This document shows, in pieces, positions 17,005 through 25,375 of a stretch of DNA of 49,238 nucleotides. Below the pieces are notes generated by a model. It ran no database searches. It was not told the DNA's origin and saw only the letters and a program-made list of their open reading frames with translations. Position 1 is the first letter of the stretch. The number at the start of each line of letters is the position of its first letter. Both the position numbers and the translations under genes were made by a program. Source of the DNA: Phycisphaerales bacterium (GTDB lineage: Bacteria > Planctomycetota > Phycisphaerae > WQYP01); assembly GCA_027313145.1 (NCBI GenBank), contig DAHVEJ010000009.1, positions 1 through 49,238 of the forward strand, given 5' to 3'.

Positions 17005-19122
17005 TTATCCAACCTCGCGAAATTGGGTGCTGTAGAGTTGCCGATAGGTTTCACACGCGGACAGAAGTTCCTGGTGCTTGCCCATTCCCACGATTTTCCC
17101 GGCGTCCAGGCAGATAATAATATCCGCGGAAACAATGGTGCTGAAACGGTGGGCAATGACAAAACTGGTGCGGTTTTTCATGAACTCCTTCAACGCCATG
17201 GCGATTTTGAATTCGCTTTCCGTGTCGATCTGGCTCATCGCCTCATCAAAAATCAGTATCGTCGGATCGCGCAAAATTGCCCGGGCGATGGCGATGCGCT
17301 GGCGTTGACCGCCGGAAAGCCGAATCCCTCCCTGACCCACCAGCGTGTTGTAGGATTCCGGAAATGAGCGGATAAATTCATCGGCGAAACTTTTAATGCT
17401 CGCCGTTATGACATCCTCGCGTAAGGCATGGCGTCGGCCATAAGCGATATTGTTGTAAATGGTATCCGCAAAAAGAAATGTTTCCTGCGTTACCAGACCG
17501 ATTTGCTTGCGAAGCGACGCGAGGGATACCTCGGCGGTATCCACGCCGTCTATCTTGATATTCCCCGAAGTGGGCGTATAAAGTCGGGGCAGCAGTGACA
17601 TTAATGTCGTTTTGCCCGAACCGTTGCCACCGACAATGGCCACCATCTGCCCAAACTCAACGGTGAAGGAGATATCCGAAAGCACCTGTTGATCATGGCC
17701 GGGATAGGTGAAGCTCACGTGGTCAAAGGCTATATTTCGGCCATGTCGAGGCAGGTGGCGAAGCTGATGGGAATAATTGGGTTCGCAGGGCGAATCAATG
17801 ATTTCAAAAATCCGTGTGGCGGCGGCGTTGGCCTGCTGGAGTTTGGCGTTGACATCCGCCAATTTTCGCAGCGGTTCAAAAATGGCGGCAAAACAGGCCA
17901 TGAGAAAAAAGAAAGAATCCTTATTGATGCTGTTTTGCAGCACAAACTTGGCGGCAATTAAAATTGGAATACTGCCAAGAATAATGGCCACGGTCTCCAC
18001 GGTGGGGCGGGACATGGCGGAATAGTGGCTCATTTTTTTCTGCTGCTTGTAAAGCAGGCGGTTGGCTTGGGTAAAACGCCGGCGCTCATATCCTTCGCCG
18101 GAATAGGCTTTGACAATCCGTAATCCGGCCAGCGTTTCGGACATGATTGTCAACATGCCAGACCATTGTTCCAAGCCCCGGCGGCTGGCTTTTCGCATGT
18201 GCTTGGCAAATTTGCGGATGATGATGGCAATAATGGGCATAACCAGCACGGTGCCCAGGCATAATCTCCAGTTTATCCAAAGCGCCAGGATGGCCACGCC
18301 AATAGCCTTGGCTGGTTCCAGAATCGTTTTGCCCAGCAGGGTCGAGACGCCTTCCGTTAGAGCGCCGGTATCCTGTGTCAGCCGACTGGTAAGATCCGAT
18401 GTGCCGTTTTTCGCCAGATAGCTTGCCGGCAATTGGACAATTCGGTTGTACATTCTTCGTCGCAGGTTAATGACCACCCGCGCCGCAATGGTCATTGACA
18501 GATATTGCTGATAATAGCGGAAAATGCTTCCAATAATACACAGAACAATAAACGCTGCGATGACCCAGACCAAGCTCATCAGCGGGCTTTGCGGCATCGC
18601 TGCGACAATGGCGACAAAGTCTCGCATGTACCAGGGCCTTGCGGGCAGCGAAAAGAGAATCGGCGGCAAAGTCGTGCCGTTATTGGAATTGATCGCCAGT
18701 CGGACATTTTGCCCGGCGGGACTTGACGCCAGCAGAGCCAACATGCTCTGCCAATGCGGGCTTTCCCGGGTCGTTTTTCCCTGGGCGTTAAGTAGCGCAA
18801 CCGCTACGATGCGATCCCCGGTCTTCAGTGTTTTTAAGGGTGGCGGTGTTTGCGGCGTGATCTGGGCAATGACGACCGCCAGCGCATTTTCCTGCACGGA
18901 AGTGCTTAGATTCAAAATCTTCAGATGCAGCCGCTGCTGCACCGCGGATTGGTTGGCCCAGCCGTGCACCCCTTCGGTGCTGATGAAAATTTTCATCACC
19001 GGCAGCAACGTCGCAATTCCGCTGGCATAAGACAGGCCTACGCCCAAAGCACAGAGAAAACCGATAATCGCCGCTGTACGATACGGCCACACCCCTTTAA
19101 TGACCCGCCAAAGTGCCTGCAT
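17005..19122 (-). CDS. ABC exporter (MsbA/multidrug type) with extracytoplasmic PDZ-like insert
   Basis: The 705-residue half-transporter fuses a membrane domain (helices near 17-45, 178-205, 265-300 and 375-415) to an ATPase. ATPase motifs: Walker A GGNGSGKT (498-505), signature LSGGQ (602-606), Walker B ILIFDE (622-627) and the H-loop HRFST (658-662). Such proteins export lipids, drugs or peptides as dimers. The unusual part is about 130 residues between helices 1 and 2. It holds LKTGDRIVAVALLNAQGK and later VRLAINSNNGTTLPPILF, which read like a PDZ domain outside the membrane. The protein is longer than the usual 580-600 residues by just this insert. GAGG precedes the start. The neighbours do not reveal the substrate. 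Confidence 0.9.
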   Translation of the reverse strand: MQALWRVIKGVWPYRTAAIIGFLCALGVGLSYASGIATLLPVMKIFISTEGVHGWANQSAVQQRLHLKILNLSTSVQENALAVVIAQITPQTPPPLKTLKTGDRIVAVALLNAQGKTTRESPHWQSMLALLASSPAGQNVRLAINSNNGTTLPPILFSLPARPWYMRDFVAIVAAMPQSPLMSLVWVIAAFIVLCIIGSIFRYYQQYLSMTIAARVVINLRRRMYNRIVQLPASYLAKNGTSDLTSRLTQDTGALTEGVSTLLGKTILEPAKAIGVAILALWINWRLCLGTVLVMPIIAIIIRKFAKHMRKASRRGLEQWSGMLTIMSETLAGLRIVKAYSGEGYERRRFTQANRLLYKQQKKMSHYSAMSRPTVETVAIILGSIPILIAAKFVLQNSINKDSFFFLMACFAAIFEPLRKLADVNAKLQQANAAATRIFEIIDSPCEPNYSHQLRHLPRHGRNIAFDHVSFTYPGHDQQVLSDISFTVEFGQMVAIVGGNGSGKTTLMSLLPRLYTPTSGNIKIDGVDTAEVSLASLRKQIGLVTQETFLFADTIYNNIAYGRRHALREDVITASIKSFADEFIRSFPESYNTLVGQGGIRLSGGQRQRIAIARAILRDPTILIFDEAMSQIDTESEFKIAMALKEFMKNRTSFVIAHRFSTIVSADIIICLDAGKIVGMGKHQELLSACETYRQLYSTQFREVG

Positions 19123-19255
19123 ATAGCCTCAATTTCGCCGAACAACATTCCGGTTATTCTACAGATTGCACGCGGTCATGAATAGCGTGGCGTGGCCGGG
19201 TGTGGCCGGGCTTTGGTGCGCGCGGGATAATGTGCCGCAATTCGTTTATGATGTC

Positions 19256-19819
19256 ATGGTGATGATAAGACCCGCTTGGCAAAATAGGAATCGCGTTTCA
19301 GTCGCAATGATAGGTGCGATAACCGTGGCGATGGTCATGAGCCTTCTGGTCGCGGGATGTTCCCAGTCATTTGATCCAGCGGATCGTGCGGGAGTAGTCA
19401 AGCCTATCAGCGGTAGGATACGTATTATTGAAGTGCAGCCTTGGATGAACAGTGCCACCGCGCAATTTGAAGGGCACCGGTGTACGGCGTGGTGGGATGA
19501 TTACTCGGCCTTTTACATTGCCGGCCACCTGCTGCATCAACTGCCTGATGTGCCGGGGGGCCGCTATCATTTTGACGGATTGCTTACTGATCGCGATCTT
19601 TATCTCGGTCAGGTATGGCAGGGAACTTCCGCCCCCCGGTTCAACGGTGGGGCGGGGCATGTTGTGCAGTATGGATTGCGGAAACAGCATCTTGCGGATC
19701 AGACAATTATGACGGCGACCCCGGTAAGTGGTGGATTAAAACTTCCAACTACCACGCCCGCTTTCCGAGTTCCGAGAAAACAGCAGAAAATACCGCTCCC
19801 CACAGAACTGGGAAATTAA
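19256..19819 (+). CDS. Hypothetical lipoprotein
   Basis: A product of about 187 residues has a long basic N-region (RPAWQNRNR), a hydrophobic stretch and a lipobox LLVAGC with the acylated Cys near residue 35. The start is uncertain (ATG 19256 or 19262; the frame is open upstream to 19166), and no Shine-Dalgarno is evident. The mature part (RIRIIEVQPWMNSATAQFEGH, FDGLLTDRDLYLGQVW) is unfamiliar, and I assign no function. It diverges from the ABC exporter across a gap of about 130 bp and precedes the phosphotransferase-like gene by more than 200 bp. Confidence 0.6.
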   Translation: MVMIRPAWQNRNRVSVAMIGAITVAMVMSLLVAGCSQSFDPADRAGVVKPISGRIRIIEVQPWMNSATAQFEGHRCTAWWDDYSAFYIAGHLLHQLPDVPGGRYHFDGLLTDRDLYLGQVWQGTSAPRFNGGAGHVVQYGLRKQHLADQTIMTATPVSGGLKLPTTTPAFRVPRKQQKIPLPTELGN

Positions 19820-20043
19820 CGGACCACACGCCTCGCGGCAACGACCGCATGTAAAGATCCTTTATTGAATTTTACGCTCATTTGAATTTGAATCGTATAG
19901 GCATTTGATGCTACAGTACATAAAGAATCTTGGCGTCCTCCGTGTTGAATCCTGGAATGGTTCCGCAGGATTGGCCAGCAGGCGGACCGCGGAGAGAGAT
20001 TAACCTTCGCCTTGACGGAAAAGGCGGGCTTAAGTTCCGATGG

Positions 20044-21000
20044 ATGGCATGCATGGATGATCGAACAGCCTATCTGCTTAATGGACTTGTGGAGCGGCAT
20101 TACGACATTGGTCGTGTGCTGCGGTTCAGGAAAATAAAGCGCGGGCGGCAGGCGGAATGCTTTGAACTACTTACGGTGGGGCAACAGGAATTTCTGCTTT
20201 TATTATTTCCCGCGGCGTTTAATGTCACTCAACTGCAATATACCGGAGACTTAACCGCCCGTCTGGGCGCTGCGGGCTTTCCAGTTCCCAAGACGATTCA
20301 TGCCAGCAGTCCTGACACCGGCTGGCTGGCCGCCGGGCCGCAAGGTTCGCACCTGATGCTTAGCACGCAGCCGCAGGGCCAGCCATTGGAAGCGGGGGCG
20401 TGGAGTAGTCAGAATTTAAGCCATTTGGGATTACGTCTGGCTTGGCTGCATAAATTGTTAGGCCAACAGCGGCCTTCCACAGTGGTAACCTCCATGGACT
20501 TGGCGCGGCAGTTGCAAAACCTGTTGGAAAATCCAGCACCAGGACGCGAAGGCGTCATGGCGGCGTTGAAAACTCAGCAGTTGCAACAGCTTACCACGCA
20601 ACTTGCCGATATTTCCGTGGAATGTACGCACTGCTGGCACGGAGCTTTAACCCCCGAAGCTATTCTGCTGGATGCCGACCATCAAATTATGTCAATCTTG
20701 GATTGGGGATATTGTCAGGCGGGGTTGGCTTATGAAGATGTGGTGGATGTGTTTTTGAATTGGTGCGTGGATCATGACGGGCAAATACGGTCCCCGGAGG
20801 CTCAAACCTTTTTGCAGGCTTATTTTTCACTGCAAAACACCAATGGCCCGTCCTGGCATTCAGCGGTGGTTTTATGGACCGGCCACCGGTTGATCGCGGC
20901 CCTTTCCGGACGCGCGGGGCTGCCGCGGGGATTTGCGACGATTCTGGAAAATCCGCATTTTCTTTCAGCAGCCATCACGATTTGCCAAAGCAAGTTATAA
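20044..21000 (+). CDS. APH-family phosphotransferase-like protein with degenerate catalytic loop
   Basis: The product is about 318 residues; the start could be ATG 20044 or 20053, and the frame is open upstream. The fold resembles aminoglycoside phosphotransferase/homoserine kinase-like enzymes: LVERHYDIGRVLRFRKIKRG at the start, then LVEF-type beta strands (EFLLLLFP), and a kinase end-piece with WHGALTPEAILL and MSILDWGY. The usual catalytic HGDLxxxN is HGALxxxA here, so both the catalytic Asp and the metal-binding Asn are replaced, while the DWG Asp is kept. It may be a pseudokinase or a binding protein. Its stop overlaps a possible lepA start (TAATG at 20998-21002), which suggests co-transcription with lepA. 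Confidence 0.72.
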   Translation: MACMDDRTAYLLNGLVERHYDIGRVLRFRKIKRGRQAECFELLTVGQQEFLLLLFPAAFNVTQLQYTGDLTARLGAAGFPVPKTIHASSPDTGWLAAGPQGSHLMLSTQPQGQPLEAGAWSSQNLSHLGLRLAWLHKLLGQQRPSTVVTSMDLARQLQNLLENPAPGREGVMAALKTQQLQQLTTQLADISVECTHCWHGALTPEAILLDADHQIMSILDWGYCQAGLAYEDVVDVFLNWCVDHDGQIRSPEAQTFLQAYFSLQNTNGPSWHSAVVLWTGHRLIAALSGRAGLPRGFATILENPHFLSAAITICQSKL

Positions 21001-21053
21001 TGACGGGTCTGGCGGGTAGATCGTTGCCCGTGTTAAGAGGCGCACCAAAACCC

Positions 21054-22841
21054 ATGGATATACGCAATTTTTCAATCGTGGCCCATATTGACCACGGTAA
21101 ATCAACACTGGCGGATCGCATTCTTGAACGCACCGGTGCTATTACCGAGCGCGACATGCAGGCCCAATTTCTTGATGATCTCGACTTGGAACGCGAGCGC
21201 GGCATTACCATTAAGGCCAGTGCGGTAACTGTGCCGTATACGTTGGACAACCGCCTTTATATGTTCAACCTGATTGATACGCCGGGGCACGTTGATTTTC
21301 ATTATGAGGTGGCCAAGGCATTGCAGGCGTGCGAGGGGGCGCTACTGCTGGTGGATGCTACGCAAGGCGTGCAGGCTCAAACGGTAGCCAATGCATACGC
21401 GGCCATTGAAGCCGGCTTGGAAATTGTTCCCGTGATCAACAAAATTGATCTCCCCAGCGCCCGGCCCGACCAGGTGGCAGAGGAAATGGAACAGGTCCTG
21501 GGGATTGATGCCCTGTCCGCCGTGCATATCAGTGCCAAAAGCGGATTGGGTGTTGATGAACTGCTGCGGGCCATTTGTCTGCGTTTGCCCGCGCCGCGTG
21601 GCTTGGCGGAAAAGCCGTTGCAAGCGCTGATATTTGACAGCAAATATGATGATTATCGCGGTGTAATTGTCTACATCCGCGTGATGAATGGCAAAATCGT
21701 CGTCGGTCAGAAAATCCGTCTGATGGGCGAGCAACAGGTCTATCAGATTACCGGCTTGGGCAAGTTTGCGCCGCGCGCGGTGAGCGTGGATTCGCTGGAG
21801 GCCGGCGAAGTCGGATTTCTGGTTGCCAATATTAAAACCCTTAGTGATGTGACCATTGGTGATACGGTCACCGATGCCAACACGCCGGCGTCCGAAGCGT
21901 TACCGGGGTATCGGCCGCCTAAACAGATGGTCTACTGTGATTTTTATCCCGGACCCGACACCGAATATACGCAATTGCGCGAAGCCCTGGAAAAACTTCG
22001 CCTCAATGATTCCTCCTTCACATTTGAGCCGGAAACTTCTGATGCCCTGGGCTTTGGATTCCGGTGCGGATTTTTAGGCCTGCTGCACATGGAAATTGTG
22101 CAGGAACGTCTGGAACGCGAGCAGCACGTGCAGGTGGTGCAGACCGCGCCAACTGTTCCGTATGAGATTTTACTTAATGACGGCACGGTCAAAATGATTG
22201 ACAGCGCATCGATGCTGCCGGACTTAAGCAAAGTGCGGGAAATTCGCGAACCAATGATTCGCGCTTCCATTATTGTGCCGGCGGAAAATATCGGCGATAT
22301 TTCCAAACTCTGCCAGGATCGCCGCGGCATTTATAAAAAGACGGAATACCTGGGACCCAACCGCGTGATCATTGAATATGAAATGCCGCTGGCGGAAGTG
22401 ATTTTTGATTTTTTTGATCGCCTGAAAACCGCGACGCGCGGTTACGGCACACTGGACTACGACCTGATCGGATTTCGGGCTGATGATCTGGTAAAAATGG
22501 ACATCCTGGTAAACGCCCAGGCGATTGATGCGTTAAGCCTGATTGTGCATAAGTCCAAGGCTGAATCCCGCGGGCGTGCCATTATCCGCAAACTCAAAGA
22601 GGAAATCGGCAAACATTTATTTGAAGTGCCCCTGCAGGCGGCGGTGGGTTCGCGCGTGATTGCCCGTGAAACCATTAGCGCGATGCGTAAGAACGTCACC
22701 GCCAAATGTTATGGCGGCGATGTAAGCCGCAAACGCAAACTGCTGGAAAAGCAAAAAGCCGGTAAAAAGAGAATGAAGCAGGTCGGGCAGGTGGAAATAC
22801 CGCAAGAAGCTTTCATGGCCGTCCTTGAGCCGGGGGATTAA
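21054..22841 (+). CDS. lepA: Elongation factor 4 (LepA), ribosome-associated GTPase
   Basis: The 595-residue protein has the full LepA layout: GTPase domain with AHIDHGKST (G1), the RGITIKA switch, DTPGH and NKID, then EF-G-like domains II, III and V, and the LepA-specific C-terminus rich in Lys (KRKLLEKQKAGKKRMKQ). It acts on stalled or mistranslocated ribosomes and in initiation or biogenesis. I chose ATG 21054 because the product then begins MDIRNFSIVAHIDHGKST, as in other LepA proteins. An in-frame ATG at 21000-21002 overlaps the upstream stop and would add 18 residues by coupled initiation. After the stop, 22842-23006 has no gene; it holds a 14-bp palindrome CACATGGCCATGTG at 22884-22897. 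Confidence 0.97.
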   Translation: MDIRNFSIVAHIDHGKSTLADRILERTGAITERDMQAQFLDDLDLERERGITIKASAVTVPYTLDNRLYMFNLIDTPGHVDFHYEVAKALQACEGALLLVDATQGVQAQTVANAYAAIEAGLEIVPVINKIDLPSARPDQVAEEMEQVLGIDALSAVHISAKSGLGVDELLRAICLRLPAPRGLAEKPLQALIFDSKYDDYRGVIVYIRVMNGKIVVGQKIRLMGEQQVYQITGLGKFAPRAVSVDSLEAGEVGFLVANIKTLSDVTIGDTVTDANTPASEALPGYRPPKQMVYCDFYPGPDTEYTQLREALEKLRLNDSSFTFEPETSDALGFGFRCGFLGLLHMEIVQERLEREQHVQVVQTAPTVPYEILLNDGTVKMIDSASMLPDLSKVREIREPMIRASIIVPAENIGDISKLCQDRRGIYKKTEYLGPNRVIIEYEMPLAEVIFDFFDRLKTATRGYGTLDYDLIGFRADDLVKMDILVNAQAIDALSLIVHKSKAESRGRAIIRKLKEEIGKHLFEVPLQAAVGSRVIARETISAMRKNVTAKCYGGDVSRKRKLLEKQKAGKKRMKQVGQVEIPQEAFMAVLEPGD

Positions 22842-23006
22842 TGTTCCGTGCGGCCGCGCCGGTGGCGTTGCAATATTTACGTGCACATGGCCATGTGGCG
22901 AAACTTCACACAGCCGCCGTCCTTGCCGGTGGTTAAACACACGATTAAAGAATCAAGGAGCCTGTCCGGGTCATCGCCCGGCTCGACCATTATCCCTCGG
23001 TTGCGG

Positions 23007-23279
23007 CTATCTGGCCGCCTGCCCCCAGTTGCCGCCCCTAACGAAAATGTTCGCCGCCACGCCCCTACGAAGATTCAGTCCGCCTACACCCGCTGGTACC
23101 CCGATGCTCTTCACTTGGAAACCTCGGCCATCCGCAGTTACGGAATACTGAAATGGCGCACCGCTGAAAGCGTCCCTGGGCGCAGATTTAAGATCGGTTG
23201 GAATAAGATCGGAAAGTGTTGCAGGGTATTTTCCGCGCACCTTTTTGAACCTTGCCAATGCAATGGCAATCTCGGTCAC
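23007..23279 (-). pseudogene. Remnant of a planctomycete-type membrane/pseudopilin-like gene
   Basis: A 90-codon frame reads (GTG)TEIAIALARFKKVRGKYP, then LSDLIPTDLKSAPRDAFSG and FQVKSIG. This matches a common planctomycete C-terminal pattern: ALxxYxxxxGxYPxxLxxLVP, then P-DPF-GxP and a final YS-G. Normally a long membrane protein precedes it, but here upstream reading runs into the 23282-23302 repeat arm, and the frame closes at a stop there. The GTG at 23279 has no ribosome-binding site. It is best read as the stranded 3' end of a gene cut by the repeat element. Confidence 0.5.
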
Positions 23280-23281
23280 AA

Positions 23282-23414
23282 AAAAGGTGTCAGGTACCTT
23301 TTATTCGCGGGAGGGGTCATTATTTACCGCGAGTGGCCAACAGGTGAGGTTCTCCCGCATCCGACAGTTAGGTGAACGCGCTAGCAAATCACGAAAAGGT
23401 ACCTGACACCTTTT
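23282..23414. repeat. 133-bp palindromic element with 21-bp inverted ends (MITE/REP-like)
   Basis: The two ends, 23282-23302 and 23394-23414, are exact 21-bp inverted copies. Each end is itself a small hairpin, AAAAGGT-N7-ACCTTTT. Inside are further inverted pairs: TCGCGG (23305-23310) with CCGCGA (23327-23332), and GCGGGAG (23307-23313) with CTCCCGC (23352-23358), which allow alternative folds. No transposase is encoded. The right end overlaps the stop codon of the GH20 gene, and the left end truncates the 23007-23279 remnant. I believe this AAGGTGTCAGGTACC-type end recurs in many bacterial genomes as a mobile repeat, but that is from memory. It could also act as a bidirectional transcription or stability element. 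Confidence 0.72.
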
Positions 23415-25317
23415 ATGAAGCAGTGGCGGAATTTTCGCGATGTTCGCTGAGGCGCTGATCAAAAATAGCCAGGATATCTTCCAAGCGAGATCGCTTGTTG
23501 CGTTGTAACCAAAGGTTGCCATAACGAACTTTTATTGCTTCAAGAAGTTGGATTTGCTGATCGGAAGTTGTCGTGCTTGTCTTCCCTGTGGCGAAGAAAT
23601 CAAGCCGGGCCATGGTGCGCGTGAGGGTATAGAGAATCTGATCTCGCGTGATAGCCAGTTCCTGCAAGGCCAACACCTGCTGAGGATTGCACGCATCGGC
23701 GGGATGTTCAAAACAGGAACATATTGCGGTAAGATGCTTATACTCATGTTTCAGTGATTCTACTTTCGCGAGATTCAGAAATACCCTGTCATGCCAAGGC
23801 TCACGCATGAGCTTGAAATCCAGTGAGGCATTGGCTAGTGGTTCTTTCGTGATGCGCTGATAAATATTCCCCATGGTCTGCATGGCCGTTACGATCTTGC
23901 CGGCGCGGTCGCCCAGCAGTTGCAGGGCCGCCGCAACCGGATGCTTGTCCGCGGAATCCTGCTGAGCGTTCCACGCCACAGCGGCACCGTACGCCATGGG
24001 AAGCAAGCTTACCGCCAGCGTCTGTTGATGGCCGTAATCGCCCCAGTCCGTATTCAAAAATCCCGCAGCGCCATGTTTTAATCCGCAGTGGGCAGCGTTG
24101 CGCAAATTAGCAGTCGCATTATCCCAGCGGCCGCCCAGGGATTGCCACGTGGATGTGCCGGGGCATACATAAAACGCACGGTTGGATTGGGCGAAAAGTT
24201 TTCCGTGTTCGTCAAACGGATGATCACCGGCGTAGCCCCATTCCAGCAGCGTCACATTTTCGGGAAGCGTGTGAATCAGTTCCGGATGATTGAGAATAAT
24301 ATCCCCCCAAAGTTGCACATGCTTTCCATGGCGGGCGGCAAGCTCACAGCAGAACTTTACCCACTGCACATATAACCCGCCAATGCCTATGGTTTTTGCA
24401 GCCGCAGCGCTGCGACCCAGCCCCAAATCCCAAGATTCATCGCAGCAGATATTAAAATTCGGGCTGGAAAAATGCGGGAGAAAGTCGGCATACATCTGCG
24501 TTAAAAGAGCTTTGGCATCGGGATCCGTCACACAGAGGGTCCAAGGGTCATCCGACCATGTTTTAATTCCTCGGCGTTGCAGCTCGGCGGGTTCAATTTC
24601 CGCCAGGTGGCGATAGCGGGGGAGACGGAGAATTTTGTCAAAATGGCCCAGTGAGGTCAGGGAAGGTACGAAATCAATATGATATCGGCGGCATAACGCA
24701 TCGACTTCGTGCAGGTCATCCGGGGTCAGCGGCGTAGTGGAAGCATACATATCAGCGTGGCCGGGAAACTCAAAAACATTTTCAATGTAGAGTTGGAACT
24801 CATTGATTTTCAATGCAGCCAACCGCTCGACCAGCCATAACAGCGTGTGCCGCGTGGGCACTTTTCCGCGCGACACGTCATGATAAAAGCCGCGCCGAAT
24901 GTAATCTGGCGCATCTATAATATGCAGGCATGGCCACGCTCGGCCATACTGGCGGGCGATCTGGATAAGAGTTTGCATGCCATAAAATAAACCGATGGCG
25001 GTTTTTGCCGTAACGGTAACCCCGGTGCGGGTGATGCGCAATTCATAGCCTTGGGGATGGGCAATAGCTTCGCAATATGCAAGCTTGATAACCGGAACGG
25101 TTGTGGATGTGACGGCCGGTAATGTTTCCGCAGCGCTGATGATCAGTTTCTTAAGTTCCGCCGCGGCATCGTCCAAGCCCGGGTCATTTAACGGACAATC
25201 AATAACGGGCGGGCGTGCCGAAAAACAAAGTTCACCTTCCGTAGATTCGCACCGTTTCGGATACGGAATTACGTAAATTGGCAAACGATCAGCGGATGCT
25301 TTATCCATAAAATCCAT
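23413..25317 (-). CDS. GH20-family beta-N-acetylhexosaminidase-like protein, probably cytoplasmic
   Basis: The 634-residue protein has an N-terminal GH20b-like domain (GYELRITRTGVTVTAKT, LFYGMQTLIQ at about 95-140) and a family 20 barrel beginning RRGFYHDVSRGKVPT. The catalytic block reads FNICCDESWDLG, where classical enzymes have HxGGDE; the Asp-Glu pair needed for substrate-assisted catalysis is retained. There is no signal peptide, so it probably acts on imported oligosaccharides. The C-terminal 150 residues are helical. The start is ATG 25317 or 25308. It lies 58 bp downstream of mutL on the same strand. Its stop codon falls within the inverted-repeat element, so the original 3' end may have been changed. 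Confidence 0.82.
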   Translation of the reverse strand: MDFMDKASADRLPIYVIPYPKRCESTEGELCFSARPPVIDCPLNDPGLDDAAAELKKLIISAAETLPAVTSTTVPVIKLAYCEAIAHPQGYELRITRTGVTVTAKTAIGLFYGMQTLIQIARQYGRAWPCLHIIDAPDYIRRGFYHDVSRGKVPTRHTLLWLVERLAALKINEFQLYIENVFEFPGHADMYASTTPLTPDDLHEVDALCRRYHIDFVPSLTSLGHFDKILRLPRYRHLAEIEPAELQRRGIKTWSDDPWTLCVTDPDAKALLTQMYADFLPHFSSPNFNICCDESWDLGLGRSAAAAKTIGIGGLYVQWVKFCCELAARHGKHVQLWGDIILNHPELIHTLPENVTLLEWGYAGDHPFDEHGKLFAQSNRAFYVCPGTSTWQSLGGRWDNATANLRNAAHCGLKHGAAGFLNTDWGDYGHQQTLAVSLLPMAYGAAVAWNAQQDSADKHPVAAALQLLGDRAGKIVTAMQTMGNIYQRITKEPLANASLDFKLMREPWHDRVFLNLAKVESLKHEYKHLTAICSCFEHPADACNPQQVLALQELAITRDQILYTLTRTMARLDFFATGKTSTTTSDQQIQLLEAIKVRYGNLWLQRNKRSRLEDILAIFDQRLSEHRENSATAS

Positions 25318-25375
25318 TGTGACTTATCACCAGCGACATGCACAATTCATGAATATATATCGCTATATTAATTCC

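Noticed and set aside
22848-23375. A 175-codon plus-strand frame after lepA
   Set aside because: It crosses the remnant and the repeat element, has no ribosome-binding site and shows no protein-like pattern.
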